Assembly: GCF_964204645.1 (NCBI RefSeq)
Contig: NC_134025.1
Span: 19,374,001-19,438,000 of the forward strand
Direction: 5' to 3'
From: Tubulanus polymorphus
Lineage: Eukaryota > Nemertea > Palaeonemertea > Tubulaniformes > Tubulanidae
DNA: 64,000 nt
In this document: positions 1 through 34,577 of the stretch, piece by piece
How positions within the stretch are numbered: position 1 is the stretch's first letter
How the letters are laid out: each line of letters opens with the position of its first letter
Notes under the pieces: generated by a model
Database searches by the model: none
Seen by the model: the letters and a program-made list of their open reading frames with translations, nothing else
What the model was told of the DNA's origin: nothing
Program-made: the position numbers and the translations under genes

Positions 1-37
1 ACCTGCTTTTTGTTATGAATCAATTGGTATTTGATAG

Positions 38-24718
<24,681 letters not shown>

Positions 24719-24806
24719 CTATCTGTCTGTTGTGTGATACATTCTAGATAGTCTACACATACTTGACATGTTTTTTATTTATCACTTCAATTTCTTTATG
24801 GTATGC

Positions 24807-26026
24807 CAGTGATGGATCTAGGGGGTGTCATGCGTTCCATTTTAGGCCAGCTGTAGGCTGAGCCCATTACTATACAAATGGAGCGAATTTAAATGACATG
24901 GTTTCCAGAGCAAAGGCTCTTTTACTGTGCAACTTTTTACTGTGCAACTGAGCATATATTCATACAAATCATTCATTAAAGCATTATCCATTCTCCAAAC
25001 TCTACATAGCTGAATTTTGAAAGAGGGCCTTGTTAGAATTTACATGAGCTTTTTCGCGAACATCTGATTGCAAAAATATTGGTTTTGAAAAGCCAATCAG
25101 AAAGCAAAGACTCCTCTATGATTGGCTTAGCCGCAGAAATCAGCAGGTGTTCACGTGAACCCGCGGTATCGTCTACCGTTTTACTTCCGGGTTTTATTTC
25201 AAGATCTAAAATTGTATTTCAAGATCGATTTCTGTGAAAGCTTTAGTTGATTTGGTTTTTGGGAGGAATATTTTTATAAGCGCTACAGAAAATATCATTG
25301 ACCATTGTGCAAAGTCCTGAAAAAATAGCTTTTTCTTAAATCGGATAGATGACCTTGATATGCTAATTAGCCATGTGCTCAAACTACAAATTCAATCAAA
25401 TTTTATTCTGCAAAAAATATTGAATCCTATTCAATTTTACTTTATTAAACAAAATAAAACATCAAATCCAATTCAATTTTGTTTTATTGAGCAAATTTCA
25501 GAAAATTCATTTCTATTCCGCATTAAAATCAATTAGACCAAGGGAAAAGATTTATCTGAGGTATTTGTTCCTGCCAGATCCAGTCGCTGTCTGTGCTACT
25601 TTTGTATTCTACGATTGTATTGTGTAAATTATTAGGTATTGGCTCTTGAGCTGGGAGTGTATTTTGACAAATTTAACCCACAGAATGCATCATCATTTGC
25701 CATTTTATGAAAAGCTGATAGGCTGGCCATAGTGCCCCTTGGGGCTCTTTTCTTGATTCTGCCAAGTGACCTTGAAATTTTCTCCCCAAGACTTTTGATT
25801 AGAAAATAGTGAAATTGTTAGCAAATAACATTCCTAATTATAACCTGGAACATGCTCAGAATGCTCCAAAATGCATCTAATTTTTCAAGATTCAGACCCC
25901 ATTTTGGTGCTCCGCGCCTGAGGGGCTTGCAGATGACAGATGCGCCGTCATTATGGGCCACAAATGCGTGTAATTAGTGACCCAATACTTCATGTGCCCT
26001 ATTCCTAAAAGCTAGATCTGCCCCTG
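24807..26026. mobile_element. CAG...CTG element with 5-bp target duplication TATGC
   Basis: The left end CAGTGATGGATCTAG and the right end CTAGATCTGCCCCTG are imperfect inverted repeats. TATGC flanks both sides (24802-24806 and 26027-26031). The interior contains the whole second copy of the dispersed repeat (24841-25632), which was inserted in or captured by the element. It lies right after the MTR stop codon, so it may have displaced the MTR polyadenylation region. Confidence 0.75.
24841..25632 (+). repeat. Dispersed repeat, copy 2 (uninterrupted)
   Basis: Same sequence as 7417-7922 joined directly to 9641-9909. At about 25356 it reads GATATGCTAATTAGCCATG, the pre-insertion state of the site where copy 1 carries the hAT-like element. 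Confidence 0.75.
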
Positions 26027-26697
26027 TATGCCTTCATGATCGAGGTGTCTACTGTCTGAAATGAAATGTACCGGTAGGGTTCAGATACATAGGTTTCCTG
26101 ATCTCCAAGAAATTTCCTATGATGTAAACTATTATACACAATTCACAACTGTTTCAAAATCTTTCCCTTTTAGATATATGCAGACTAGAGATATTCATAT
26201 CAAACATTGTTTTTATTGATATTAGTGCTGCATTGCATCATCATTTATGTTATGAAAAGAGATATAATAAGATCATTTATTTATTAAAATTCGTGGTTTG
26301 TTTACAATTTATCTCTGGAATGGACAAGTTTTCTGCTGCATGTGGAACTATATATTGCGCTGCTACAAGAGAACTGGCTGCAGTCGTCGTTTGTCGCCTA
26401 GCAACGTATCTCAATCGATTCTGAATTATAGATGATGTTGCCGTTGTTGTTGGGTCACTCCATTCTACAGATTGCAACGCCTAAACGCTGGTGCAAACAT
26501 CGAATGAAAACGATACTTGTGAGAGAAAAATTCCTACATGTATTACGTCCATTGATAAAATAAAATTGATTATTTCTGACATTAAATCGTCATTGGTACG
26601 GTGAATAAAAACGTTGATCATTTTCGTTCATCACCTCCGGATCCTACTATTGGACTCGCCTAAATACTGCTGCTGCTGAGGATGGGAAGACTTCGAT

Positions 26698-26705
26698 TGA
26701 CGTCA
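26698..26705. promoter_or_regulatory. CRE (TGACGTCA), possible 7B2 promoter
   Basis: A full palindromic cAMP-response element 100 bp upstream of an AAG|GTAAGT donor at 26803/26804. The first 7B2 coding exon starts with an acceptor about 6 bases before the ATG, so an upstream non-coding exon must exist. 26600-26803 is the best candidate I see. Inference only; transcript data would decide. Confidence 0.35.
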
Positions 26706-28144
26706 TAACAGTAGGCCTTCATTGAATAAATAATCATCCAACGCCATTAGGTATCCCGACATTTATCCAAACTGATAGTTCTTGGTCTTAAGATATCTGA
26801 AAGGTAAGTTAAACTTTTAAGAATGTAATACATGTAACATATACGTTTATAATTAGAATTTATATGTAATCATCTAATGTTGATAATGCTTTCCTTAAAT
26901 TACTTTTTTTCAGTGTATACAATGAAACCTAAATAAAAACGGATAATACTTTTGACAATAATACTTAGTACATAGATAGGTACACAGATATTTTGCTATT
27001 TCTTCTAAGCTATATTTCCTCATAGAAATTTTCAGAAATACGATAATATCATTTTTATGCATGTTACTAGCTAAAAGTCACACGTACAGAATATTGTCAT
27101 TTTTATGCACGTAGCTTGGTCAAAGTCATTGATTATCCAAGGTGAATATTGTGAAAAACATCACAGAAAATCTGAAATTTTTGAAAACTACTATAAGTTT
27201 TTTAACATAAGAATATTGAAGTGTTTTGTTGAATATTGCTGTGAAATCAAATTTGGAGGATTTTTACCAGGGGGATTTTTACCGGGGGATTGTTACCTGT
27301 TACCGTACAATCAATGTACGAGGTTATTGTACACTGTAAAGTATCAGTTACTTACAAACGATGTGAAACGTTTTTGCTGAATAAAGTTTTGAATTCTAAT
27401 CGGATTGTATAATAGGGGTATTAATGGTGAGAAACAGACCACTTTTCAGCCTTGTTTCGTGACATCCGTTTTTCAAATGCTGGCTTCGGTAAACCGAGTT
27501 TCGGAGCAACGCACACCAGGCATGAAACAAGCCAAAAAGGTGTTTTTGAGGTTTTTAATCCAGTGTGCGTTCGGCTTAGTTTGTTTATTTGAGGAAACGT
27601 GGACCTCAAGCCAATATCATTTGGTTCTTTTTAATTGAATCAGTATCAAGCGAATATGCCCAATCTATTTCAGTGATTAACATATTATACCTATTACGTG
27701 TATGCCCAATCATTTAGATTACCTTTTAAAATATTTCGCACTGTTTTCCAGAAATTGAGAAAGGAAAGATTGCATTCTAGCGTTATAATGGAATTGGTTG
27801 TCATAAAAGCACCATAATTTCCATTAGAAAAGGATTATCCTGAATACTTATTTCCTGTATGGACATAAGACCAGAACATGAAGCTCATGGAGACGACAGT
27901 TCGAAATTCTGATGTTAATTGACGTGTAGTAACTGAAACGTACGTTCGCCTACGTATAATCTCTCATGAGCCAGGCCACCGCTCTGGTGAAGTTAAAATA
28001 TTTGTATGCGCGGTTGTCATAGAAACACTGATAAAATGACAGACCAAAACCAGGTTATTCGCGTTACTACCTATCTTCAGATTCGTTAAAATCTTTGAGC
28101 TTGAAACCATTTTCTCTGCATTATTGTGCTTTGTAGCCTATGTA

Positions 28145-28318
28145 CAGTGGAACCTCGTTACATCGAACTTCAAGACACCAGAAAATATGTTCGTTATAAC
28201 CGATAGTTCGTTATATCCAGTATGAAATTAATTAAGTTTTCTTACCTCTGGGATGAAATTCTATATTTATTATATATATCCGATGAATCGTTGTATCCGA
28301 GTTCGTTATAACGAGGTT
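28145..28318. mobile_element. pogo/Tigger-like MITE (left part), interrupted by a LINE
   Basis: Starts TA|CAGTGGAACCTCGTTA and carries CGAGTTCGTTATAACGAGGT near its other end. The final GGTTCCACTG is found at 30339-30348 beyond the LINE. Related fragments are at 33224-33609 and 38369-38415. Confidence 0.7.
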
Positions 28319-30336
28319 GATTTGATTTGATTTGATCTGAACACGTTATTTTTCAAATATAATTTACAGCATAGTGTACAAAGCATAATACAAAATACAG
28401 TAAATTAGACCTGGAGGGGCCTGTAGAAACTAAGGAATAGTTTGTATAAAACAGGTCCCTCAAAAGAGAAAAAAAAGAGAAATGCAATAAAGAAAATAAT
28501 ATGCTCACAGTCAACCCTTAACACACAAAATGCAATCAAAGTAAACTATGATAACAGCTTGATTAAGATATAATCATTTAATAAGCCAGTTATTTTCTGA
28601 AATATTCCAAAAACAATAATTTTAGTTCGAATAACTGTATGATAAAATCAAGCACAAAGTTGCTTTCTATAATTTCTTAGGAACAGTTTAGAATTTTCCA
28701 TGTTTTTTAGATTTTCACTGATGTTATTCCAAAGTAAAGGGCCGGATACTTTTACTGAAAATTTTCTTCTTAGACTATTGAAAGAAAGTGTTTGTAAATC
28801 TTGACGTCGCCGAGTATTGTGACTGTGGATTTGAAAATTTTGGCTCCAATAATTTTCGAATGATTTCGGTAATTCGGAGTGGACAGATCTGTAGATAAAA
28901 GTACCTAGCTGAAGTTTATTAACATCTTTGAGCTTGAGGATATTAAACGATTTGAATATAGGGTCAGTGTGCGCCAAATAATAGGAATTAGAAATTAGCC
29001 TGATAGCTCTTTTTTGCAATACAATTAATGGCTGAAGTTTATTTTCAAAATTTCGTCCCCAAACTAAGTTACAATACTGGAGGTAAGGATCAATAAGCGA
29101 CAAATAAAGGGTACGAAGAGAACTCACTGGCAGCTTATATCTTACTCTATTTATTATACCAATGCTTCGAGAAACTTTTTTTTCAACTGATTTTATTTGA
29201 TCGTCCCAGGTTAGATTTCTGTCAATAAAAACTCCAAGAAAATTTGTGACATTGACTTGTTTGATCTCTATGTTGTTAATTGATATTCTCAAGTTATGTT
29301 TCAATAGTTTACCGAACACCAGAAATGACGTCTTCTTTACATTTAATGACAGCTTGTTTGTTTGAAACCAGGTATACAATTTTGATAATTCAATGTTTAC
29401 TGTACGTACTAGTCTGTCTAAATTAATGTCACTATAAAAGGCATTTGTGTCATCGGCAAACAATATAAGTTTTAACACATTAGAAAATTTAATACAGTCG
29501 TTTACATATAATAAAAAAAGCAAGGGACCTAAAATTGAGCCTTGGGGTACTCCAGTTTTAACGGTACATAACGAGGATTTATAATTTTGAATTTGAACAA
29601 ATTGTTATCTATTCTTCAAATAGTTTTCAAACCAGTTGTTAGAGATGCCTCTTATTCCATAAAAACATAATTTTCTTAATAAGATTTCGTGATCAACGGT
29701 GTCAAAGGCTTTTGATAAATCTAAGAATACCCCAATAGTTGATTTGTTTTCTTCTAAATTTAGTGAAATTTCATCAGTTATCAATGTTAAGGCCATGGCA
29801 GTTGAATGGTTCTTTCGAAAGCCGAACTGGTTTGGTTGAATGATATGAAACTTGTTACAATATTCGGTTAATCGATTATACACTATCTTTTCGAGAATTT
29901 TAGAAAAGCAAGGCAGTACGGATATCGGTCTGTAATTATCAAAAGAGTCATTATTGCCAGCTTTATAGAGTGGACGTATTCGCGCTACCTTCAGTTCAGC
30001 CGGCACTATACCGGAATTTAAGCTACAGTTAAATATATGAGTTAGCGGGTATTTTACAGAATCAATTATTTTCTTAACTACTTTTACAGAGAAACCATCA
30101 GCACCAGCGCCTTTGCTGGGTGAGAAATCATTTACAATCTAACTGATTTCATCAGGGTGGGTCGGGAGTAAGAAAAAGTTTTCATTTACTGGATCTGTCA
30201 GATATTCACTGAAGTGGACACCTGTATCTGGTATTTGATTGGCTAGGTTGCTACCAATATTTACAAAGAAAGAATTAAATTCATTAGCGATATATTCATA
30301 GCCGTTTACAATGATACCGTTCCTTTTGGAAGAGTC
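28319..30336 (-). mobile_element. 5'-truncated LINE retrotransposon (Jockey/CR1-like)
   Basis: 2018 bp, minus strand, flanked by AGGTT (28314-28318 and 30337-30341). The 3' end carries ATCAA repeats (GATCAAATCAAATCAAATCA) rather than poly(A). It encodes only the reverse transcriptase part. The 5' truncation removed the endonuclease. It inserted into the CAGTGGAACC MITE. Confidence 0.85.
28648..30336 (-). pseudogene. LINE reverse transcriptase, two stop codons
   Basis: Reads in one frame from the truncation point to the stop at 28648, broken only by in-frame stops at 30139-30141 and 29605-29607. Motifs in order are GAGADGFSV, YRPISVLPCFSKILEK, FGFRKNHST, FLDLSKAFDTVDHEILL, GVPQGSILGPLLFL, the catalytic FADD and LSLNVKKT. 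A C-terminal region after the RT follows. So few lesions suggest a fairly recent insertion. It may belong to the Jockey or CR1 group; a tree would be needed. Confidence 0.85.
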
Positions 30337-30692
30337 AGGTTCCACTGTGTATATACATGTATTACAGTTTTGTTAGTCCGAGGAACATGATTAAAAGATT
30401 ATGATTCACAACTATTTTTTTCTGCGGGATTATTCCATTCAAAACAACATTTCTGTGACTTTTTTTAAATTCAACTGTTTTTCGTGAAATTCTCTATCAT
30501 GGTCTTTAACCTCTTTCAGAAAGATTAAGTCTGACATAATCCCATGTAAATAAAATGAGTCGCAAAAATGAAGTTTCAAAGAAATGAAATCGTGTTTCGT
30601 TTTGAAAAAAAGATTCACGCCCTAAAGTATGTCTATATTTTCATAGAAAATGTATAATTTATTCACATTTCTTATAACCAATTATAGGGACA

Positions 30693-31122
30693 ATGATTTC
30701 ACAGGCAATATTTGCGTCAGTATTTTTGGTGGCGGCCTGTCTAACGGCTGGGATGGGTGACGCCGGCTATGACAGCGATTTATACGGAGATGATAACATA
30801 TTACTACAGAATCAGTATCAGTGGTTGAAAAACCAGGGCTATTTCGACTATAACGACGCAATGGCTAGCGATAGCGAAGGAGATGATGATGATGATGATG
30901 TGGTACCGGCGTACAGTATTTATGATGACGATACGGATGTGGATCGAGGAGACTGGGACGGCGAACGAGACGATGATAGCGATTCAGACGAAGACTTCGA
31001 TAGTGCACAACATGCTGACCGAGACGATATGATCGAAAAAGAGACCCAACTGAGGTCAAATGATCCTCGAGATCCTGAAAAACTTCAACAAAGCAGTTTA
31101 TGGGGCACTCACTACGTTTCAG
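30693..31122 (+). CDS. SCG5: 7B2 coding exon 1
   Basis: ATG in GGGACAATGATT right after a TTATAG acceptor. Encodes the signal peptide MISQAIFASVFLVAACLTA, a YDSDLYGDDNILLQNQYQWL segment, and Asp-rich stretches including six Asp in a row. Ends in phase 1 at donor GTACTT. Confidence 0.88.
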
Positions 31123-32481
31123 GTACTTTTCGATTTTCGTGTCAAACAGTGTGTATGTTTATAATGTCGTAATCTTTCTTTAGGCTCATGTTGAACCATA
31201 TCTTAAAACTTCATCAATTGAAAATATTCAAAATTCGATTTTCGGGTAGTGGCTATTCATTTTCTTGGTCTGTCATGCGAATATCTTTCCCCGCTCAGAA
31301 AAAAATGGTCTGGACTGAGATCCGTTTATGGTGTCCAGTGGGATACATAATGTATGTAGGTTAGTTCAACACAGAAGTAACTATTCGACAACTGTTCAAA
31401 AAATATTTTCCAATACTCTCAAACTGCAATATATGTTTCCTAAAATCTGAAAGGTTTTGTGCTGCCCCAAAGCATCAGTTATGACTAAAATATGCCGCTT
31501 GACAATGGTTGTAGACAGTTTGTAATAAATCTCACTTTTCAGGTGGAGCTGGCGAAGGAAAACAGCACCTAAAACCGAATGGAGAAGAAGACAACAAACA
31601 AGAAGTAAAATCTGACGCTTCCTTACCAGCCTACTGCGAACCTCCTAACCCGTGTCCGAAGGGCTACAACGGTATGTAGATGTGGTCCTTTCTTTCTACG
31701 TACGATGATACCGTCTGCTATCATAACGATAATTCGAAAAAAACATTTTATTTCAGAGGATAAAAATTGCGTGAAAGGTGTTGAGGACACTGCAGAATAC
31801 AATAGAAAATACATCCTCGACCAACAAGAGAGTGGGGTTTGCGCTTGCGATAGCGAACACATGAAACATTGCCCGGAAAATCAACCAAAAATCGACACCA
31901 AACAAGACGCAAACGCTGATCTTAAAGCTCTTCTGGAAGGTGAAAATCTGGTAGGTTTACATACATCGGTTTACATCCCCTGAAATATATGTCATGTTAC
32001 CCGTCATTGATACATCGTCGATCGTGGTTTTAATCAGAAGCTTATGCCAAATTATTGGACAAAACTGGAGTTAAAGGAGTTAAATCCTATAGTTTATACG
32101 TCCAAACTGACATCATGTGATCTGAATGCATCTTTGCAGGGAAATCCATACGTAAAAGGAAATAAGCGAGACACATTGACAGCAAAGAAACGCCCAGCCA
32201 AACGCTTCAAGAGGGTAAGTATAATGAGCTGACAAATTCGTATTCAAAGATCGTGATAATACATTATTCTATCGTTAAACTTGCAAACTTCGCCTATTTT
32301 CGGATGTATTTCTCTCTAAAAAAGCTTTCTAAACTCAATTTTACAGTTTGTCCACGATTTAGATGATGAAAATAATCCATTCCTCGCCGGCGAAAAGTTG
32401 GACATTGCCGCCAAAAAGTCACCACCGAATTTGCCGTTTGACAAATGGGAACACCTGGACAGAATGCAGGCTGATGATTAA
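30693..32481 (+). CDS. SCG5: Neuroendocrine protein 7B2 (secretogranin V)
   Basis: 7B2 is the secretory-pathway chaperone of prohormone convertase 2 in neuroendocrine cells. Its C-terminal peptide inhibits the enzyme. Exons 30693-31122, 31543-31671, 31757-31950, 32140-32214 and 32347-32481 join in frame to 320 residues. Order: signal peptide (about residues 1-20), long acidic region with Asp runs, conserved core CEPPNPCPKG with DTAEYNR, GNPYVKGNKRDTL, a basic cleavage site RFKR, and a C-terminal peptide with the inhibitory KK pair in IAAKKS. It is much longer than the roughly 210-residue vertebrate protein because of the acidic N-terminal part. AATAAA lies at 32922, beyond a MITE in the 3' UTR. 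Confidence 0.93.
31543..31671 (+). CDS. SCG5: 7B2 exon 2
   Basis: 129 nt encoding the linker and CEPPNPCPKGYN, the Pro/Cys motif diagnostic of 7B2 (PPNPCP in vertebrates). Acceptor TTTTCAG, donor GTATGT. Confidence 0.93.
31757..31950 (+). CDS. SCG5: 7B2 exon 3
   Basis: 194 nt encoding NCVKGVEDTAEYNRKYIL, equivalent to GCLENTPDTAEFSREF. A Cys-containing insert (CACDSEHMKHC) not found in vertebrate 7B2 follows. Acceptor TTTCAG, donor GTAGGT, ends phase 0. Confidence 0.9.
32140..32214 (+). CDS. SCG5: 7B2 exon 4 (basic cleavage region)
   Basis: 25 codons, GNPYVKGNKRDTLTAKKRPA then KRFKR, ending exactly at the furin-type RFKR site. Acceptor TTGCAG, donor GTAAGT. Confidence 0.9.
32347..32481 (+). 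CDS. SCG5: 7B2 exon 5 (C-terminal inhibitory peptide)
   Basis: 44 codons plus TAA. NPFLAGEKLDIAAKKS corresponds to NPYLQGQRLDNVVAKKS of vertebrate CT peptide, in which the Lys-Lys pair blocks PC2. Acceptor TTACAG. Confidence 0.92.
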   Translation, partial: FVHDLDDENNPFLAGEKLDIAAKKSPPNLPFDKWEHLDRMQADD

Positions 32482-32634
32482 TCTATTCTTATGGAGATCC
32501 TGCCCAGGACACTTTCTTTGCCTATCACCCAACCAACGATCTACCGTTATGTATCATTTGTCGATTGAATATGGAGCTTCCTCTAAATAATTGACCCGAT
32601 CTTATTCCTCATTTAACCTACCCCCAGGCGCGGA

Positions 32635-32881
32635 TCCAGGATTTTTTCTAGGAGGGGTTCATAAAGAATGTTAATGTTAAACCGCCGACTAAAATCTCTG
32701 ATAGGGGGCCTATACGGCATATTGTTTGGCCAAACATAAAATGATATGGTACCGATTATGTGGTATTGTTCGCCCGCTTTGTCTTGAGTACTTTCCTTCG
32801 AGAGAACCATACAAAAAAAATTCTTTGGTAGCTGAGCAGGAGGGTCACGACCCCTGAAAACCTCCTCTGGATCCGCGCCTG
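32635..32881. mobile_element. CAGGCGCGGATCCAG MITE in the 7B2 3' UTR
   Basis: 247 bp with inverted ends CAGGCGCGGATCCAG / CTGGATCCGCGCCTG and near-identical 5-bp flanks ACCCC / TCCCC. It lies between the 7B2 stop and AATAAA. Confidence 0.75.
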
Positions 32882-32921
32882 TCCCCGTTCTTTCCGACCC
32901 TACTATCTAACCCACCGAATT

Positions 32922-32927
32922 AATAAA
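32922..32927 (+). terminator. Candidate polyadenylation signal for 7B2
   Basis: AATAAA 441 bp after the 7B2 stop codon. Further AATAAA at about 33890 and 33966 are alternatives. Confidence 0.4.
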
Positions 32928-33016
32928 AATGAACCTACGCATTCATTGTTTTCAATAATTTGTGTTTGAAGTTGTAGTAGAGAGGTATTAGGTTCGGCCT
33001 ATGGATGTATAATATA

Positions 33017-33125
33017 CAGGGCCGCACCTAGCATTCGAATTTTAAGGGGAAGAGAAACCCCAAAAAGGGCACGTTTCCGAAAGTTCTGGGGGCAACTGCC
33101 CTCCCCCCTGCTAAATGCGGCCCTG
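33017..33125. mobile_element. 109-bp MITE, CAGGGCCGCA ends, ATATA duplication
   Basis: The left end CAGGGCCGCACCTAGCA and the right end TGCTAAATGCGGCCCTG are inverted. ATATA is duplicated at 33012-33016 and 33126-33130. Confidence 0.75.
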
Positions 33126-33223
33126 ATATATCTCATGTCCGTTAAAGCATCTCAGTTATATATACGTCCTAAGTAGAGCCCGCTTAAGTCGGATTCTAAA
33201 CCGAATTTCCGCATATGTACATA

Positions 33224-33609
33224 CGGTGGAACCAGGGGCGGATCCAGAGGTGGGTTCGGGGGCCCCTCCCTTTTTCTGACCTAATGCCCTTTTGAAAATC
33301 ACAAGCGAAAAAATCCACCCGACATTGATCTACGTATGACGAAAGTCCACAGTCCACATACAAATGTGCCTAGTCTTTCAAAAATGTCTGGGGGAACCCC
33401 ATACCCCTGCATGAGCATCGCGCCACCGGGGCTCGCCGGGACGTCCTCCACGAGTAATAAAGCGCCCTGTCATATGAGGTTAACCCCCATTTCGCTCAGC
33501 CTGGATCTGCCCCTGGGAACCTCGTTATAACGAACTTCACGAGACAAGAAAATATTTGTTAAATCCGATGAATCGTTGTATTCGAGTTCGTTATGTCGCG
33601 GTTGCACTG
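33224..33609. mobile_element. pogo-like MITE split by a second MITE
   Basis: Outer ends CGGTGGAACCTCGTTA... and ...GGTTGCACTG next to TA. It is the same family as 28145-28318. The element at 33233-33515 interrupts it within GGAAC. Confidence 0.65.
33233..33515. mobile_element. CAGGGGCGGATCCAG MITE nested in another MITE
   Basis: 283 bp with ends CAGGGGCGGATCCAG / CTGGATCTGCCCCTG and a perfect 5-bp duplication GGAAC (33228-33232, 33516-33520). Confidence 0.8.
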
Positions 33610-33950
33610 TAATATGATTGGACAATTTTCCATACAAGCGATTATAGACTTTTTGCCTAATTTGGAATTTTACTTATGTTGGTCAAAAATCTCTCGGTTC
33701 CAAAAACGTCCGATTTAAACTGGGTTTAACTATACGATGAAATATCATCCACCGACCGTAAAATTATTTGACAAGCATTGGTTAGAAATCCATAAGCACA
33801 TTCATTGTACTTTATTGTAATATTACATCATACCGCCGATATAGTGATTATATTCTGACGTATATCATTCAATGCGATGTCTATTTTCTAATAAACTTCG
33901 CGTTGAATGAATTGTATGCGTTGGTATATTTCATAATATACCGGTTAATA

Positions 33951-33956
33951 TTTATT
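33951..33956 (-). terminator. Candidate polyadenylation signal for Wnt9
   Basis: AATAAA on the minus strand, about 125 bp after the Wnt stop codon at 34080. Confidence 0.45.
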
Positions 33957-34079
33957 GTTGACGAGAAATAAATATATCTATTTTACATGGTTCAAGATCT
34001 TGTCACTCTTAAGTTTGTGCGGCAGTTGTAAACATGTGTTTAAATATATCACCGAAGTTCCTTAACAGTTTTCTGTATC

Positions 34080-34577
34080 TCATTTACATAAATGAATTTC
34101 TTTCGTTAGACGACATCGTTGGCAGGTCACCTTACAACACCATTTCATTTTACAGTAACATTTCGTCTCGTACGAAACCAACTGAGTATTGTAACCGCGA
34201 TCACAACAAAGTACCGCGCAGTTTGACGTCTTGTTGCAATTCCGCCCCATAGTCCCCTCCGAGTATTCGCTATGCGAACAGAAATTCGGCGATTGATCCA
34301 GAAATACCAAATCGTCCTCAGTTGGTTTATTCGGATCATATTGATTTGAAGCAGCTGAGTTATCCATTTCATTGTCTGGTACTATATACATTTGTGCTTT
34401 TCTGCGCACTTTGTTTGTATTTGCGTTGCTCATTACTTTCCTGGCCTTATCGTATTTTCCCTTGAGTTCTTTCGCGACTAAATGAAGATCGGCTACTTGT
34501 CGCCAGCATGTTTTCATTGTGCACGACCCAGATGGCCCATGACATCTACAATTCTTTTTCATCATTCTGTTCACCAT
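34080..34577 (-). CDS. Wnt9: Wnt9 exon 4 (lipidation site and C-terminal domain)
   Basis: 165 codons plus stop: NCRCHGPSGSCTMKTCW with the acylated Ser, a 60-residue linker, DLVFLDQSPNFC, and the Cys-dense C-terminal domain (CAVLCCDRGYN ... CKMKWCCKVTCQRC). Acceptor TTATTCAG. Confidence 0.95.
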   Translation of the reverse strand: MVNRMMKKNCRCHGPSGSCTMKTCWRQVADLHLVAKELKGKYDKARKVMSNANTNKVRRKAQMYIVPDNEMDNSAASNQYDPNKPTEDDLVFLDQSPNFCSHSEYSEGTMGRNCNKTSNCAVLCCDRGYNTQLVSYETKCYCKMKWCCKVTCQRCRLTKEIHLCK

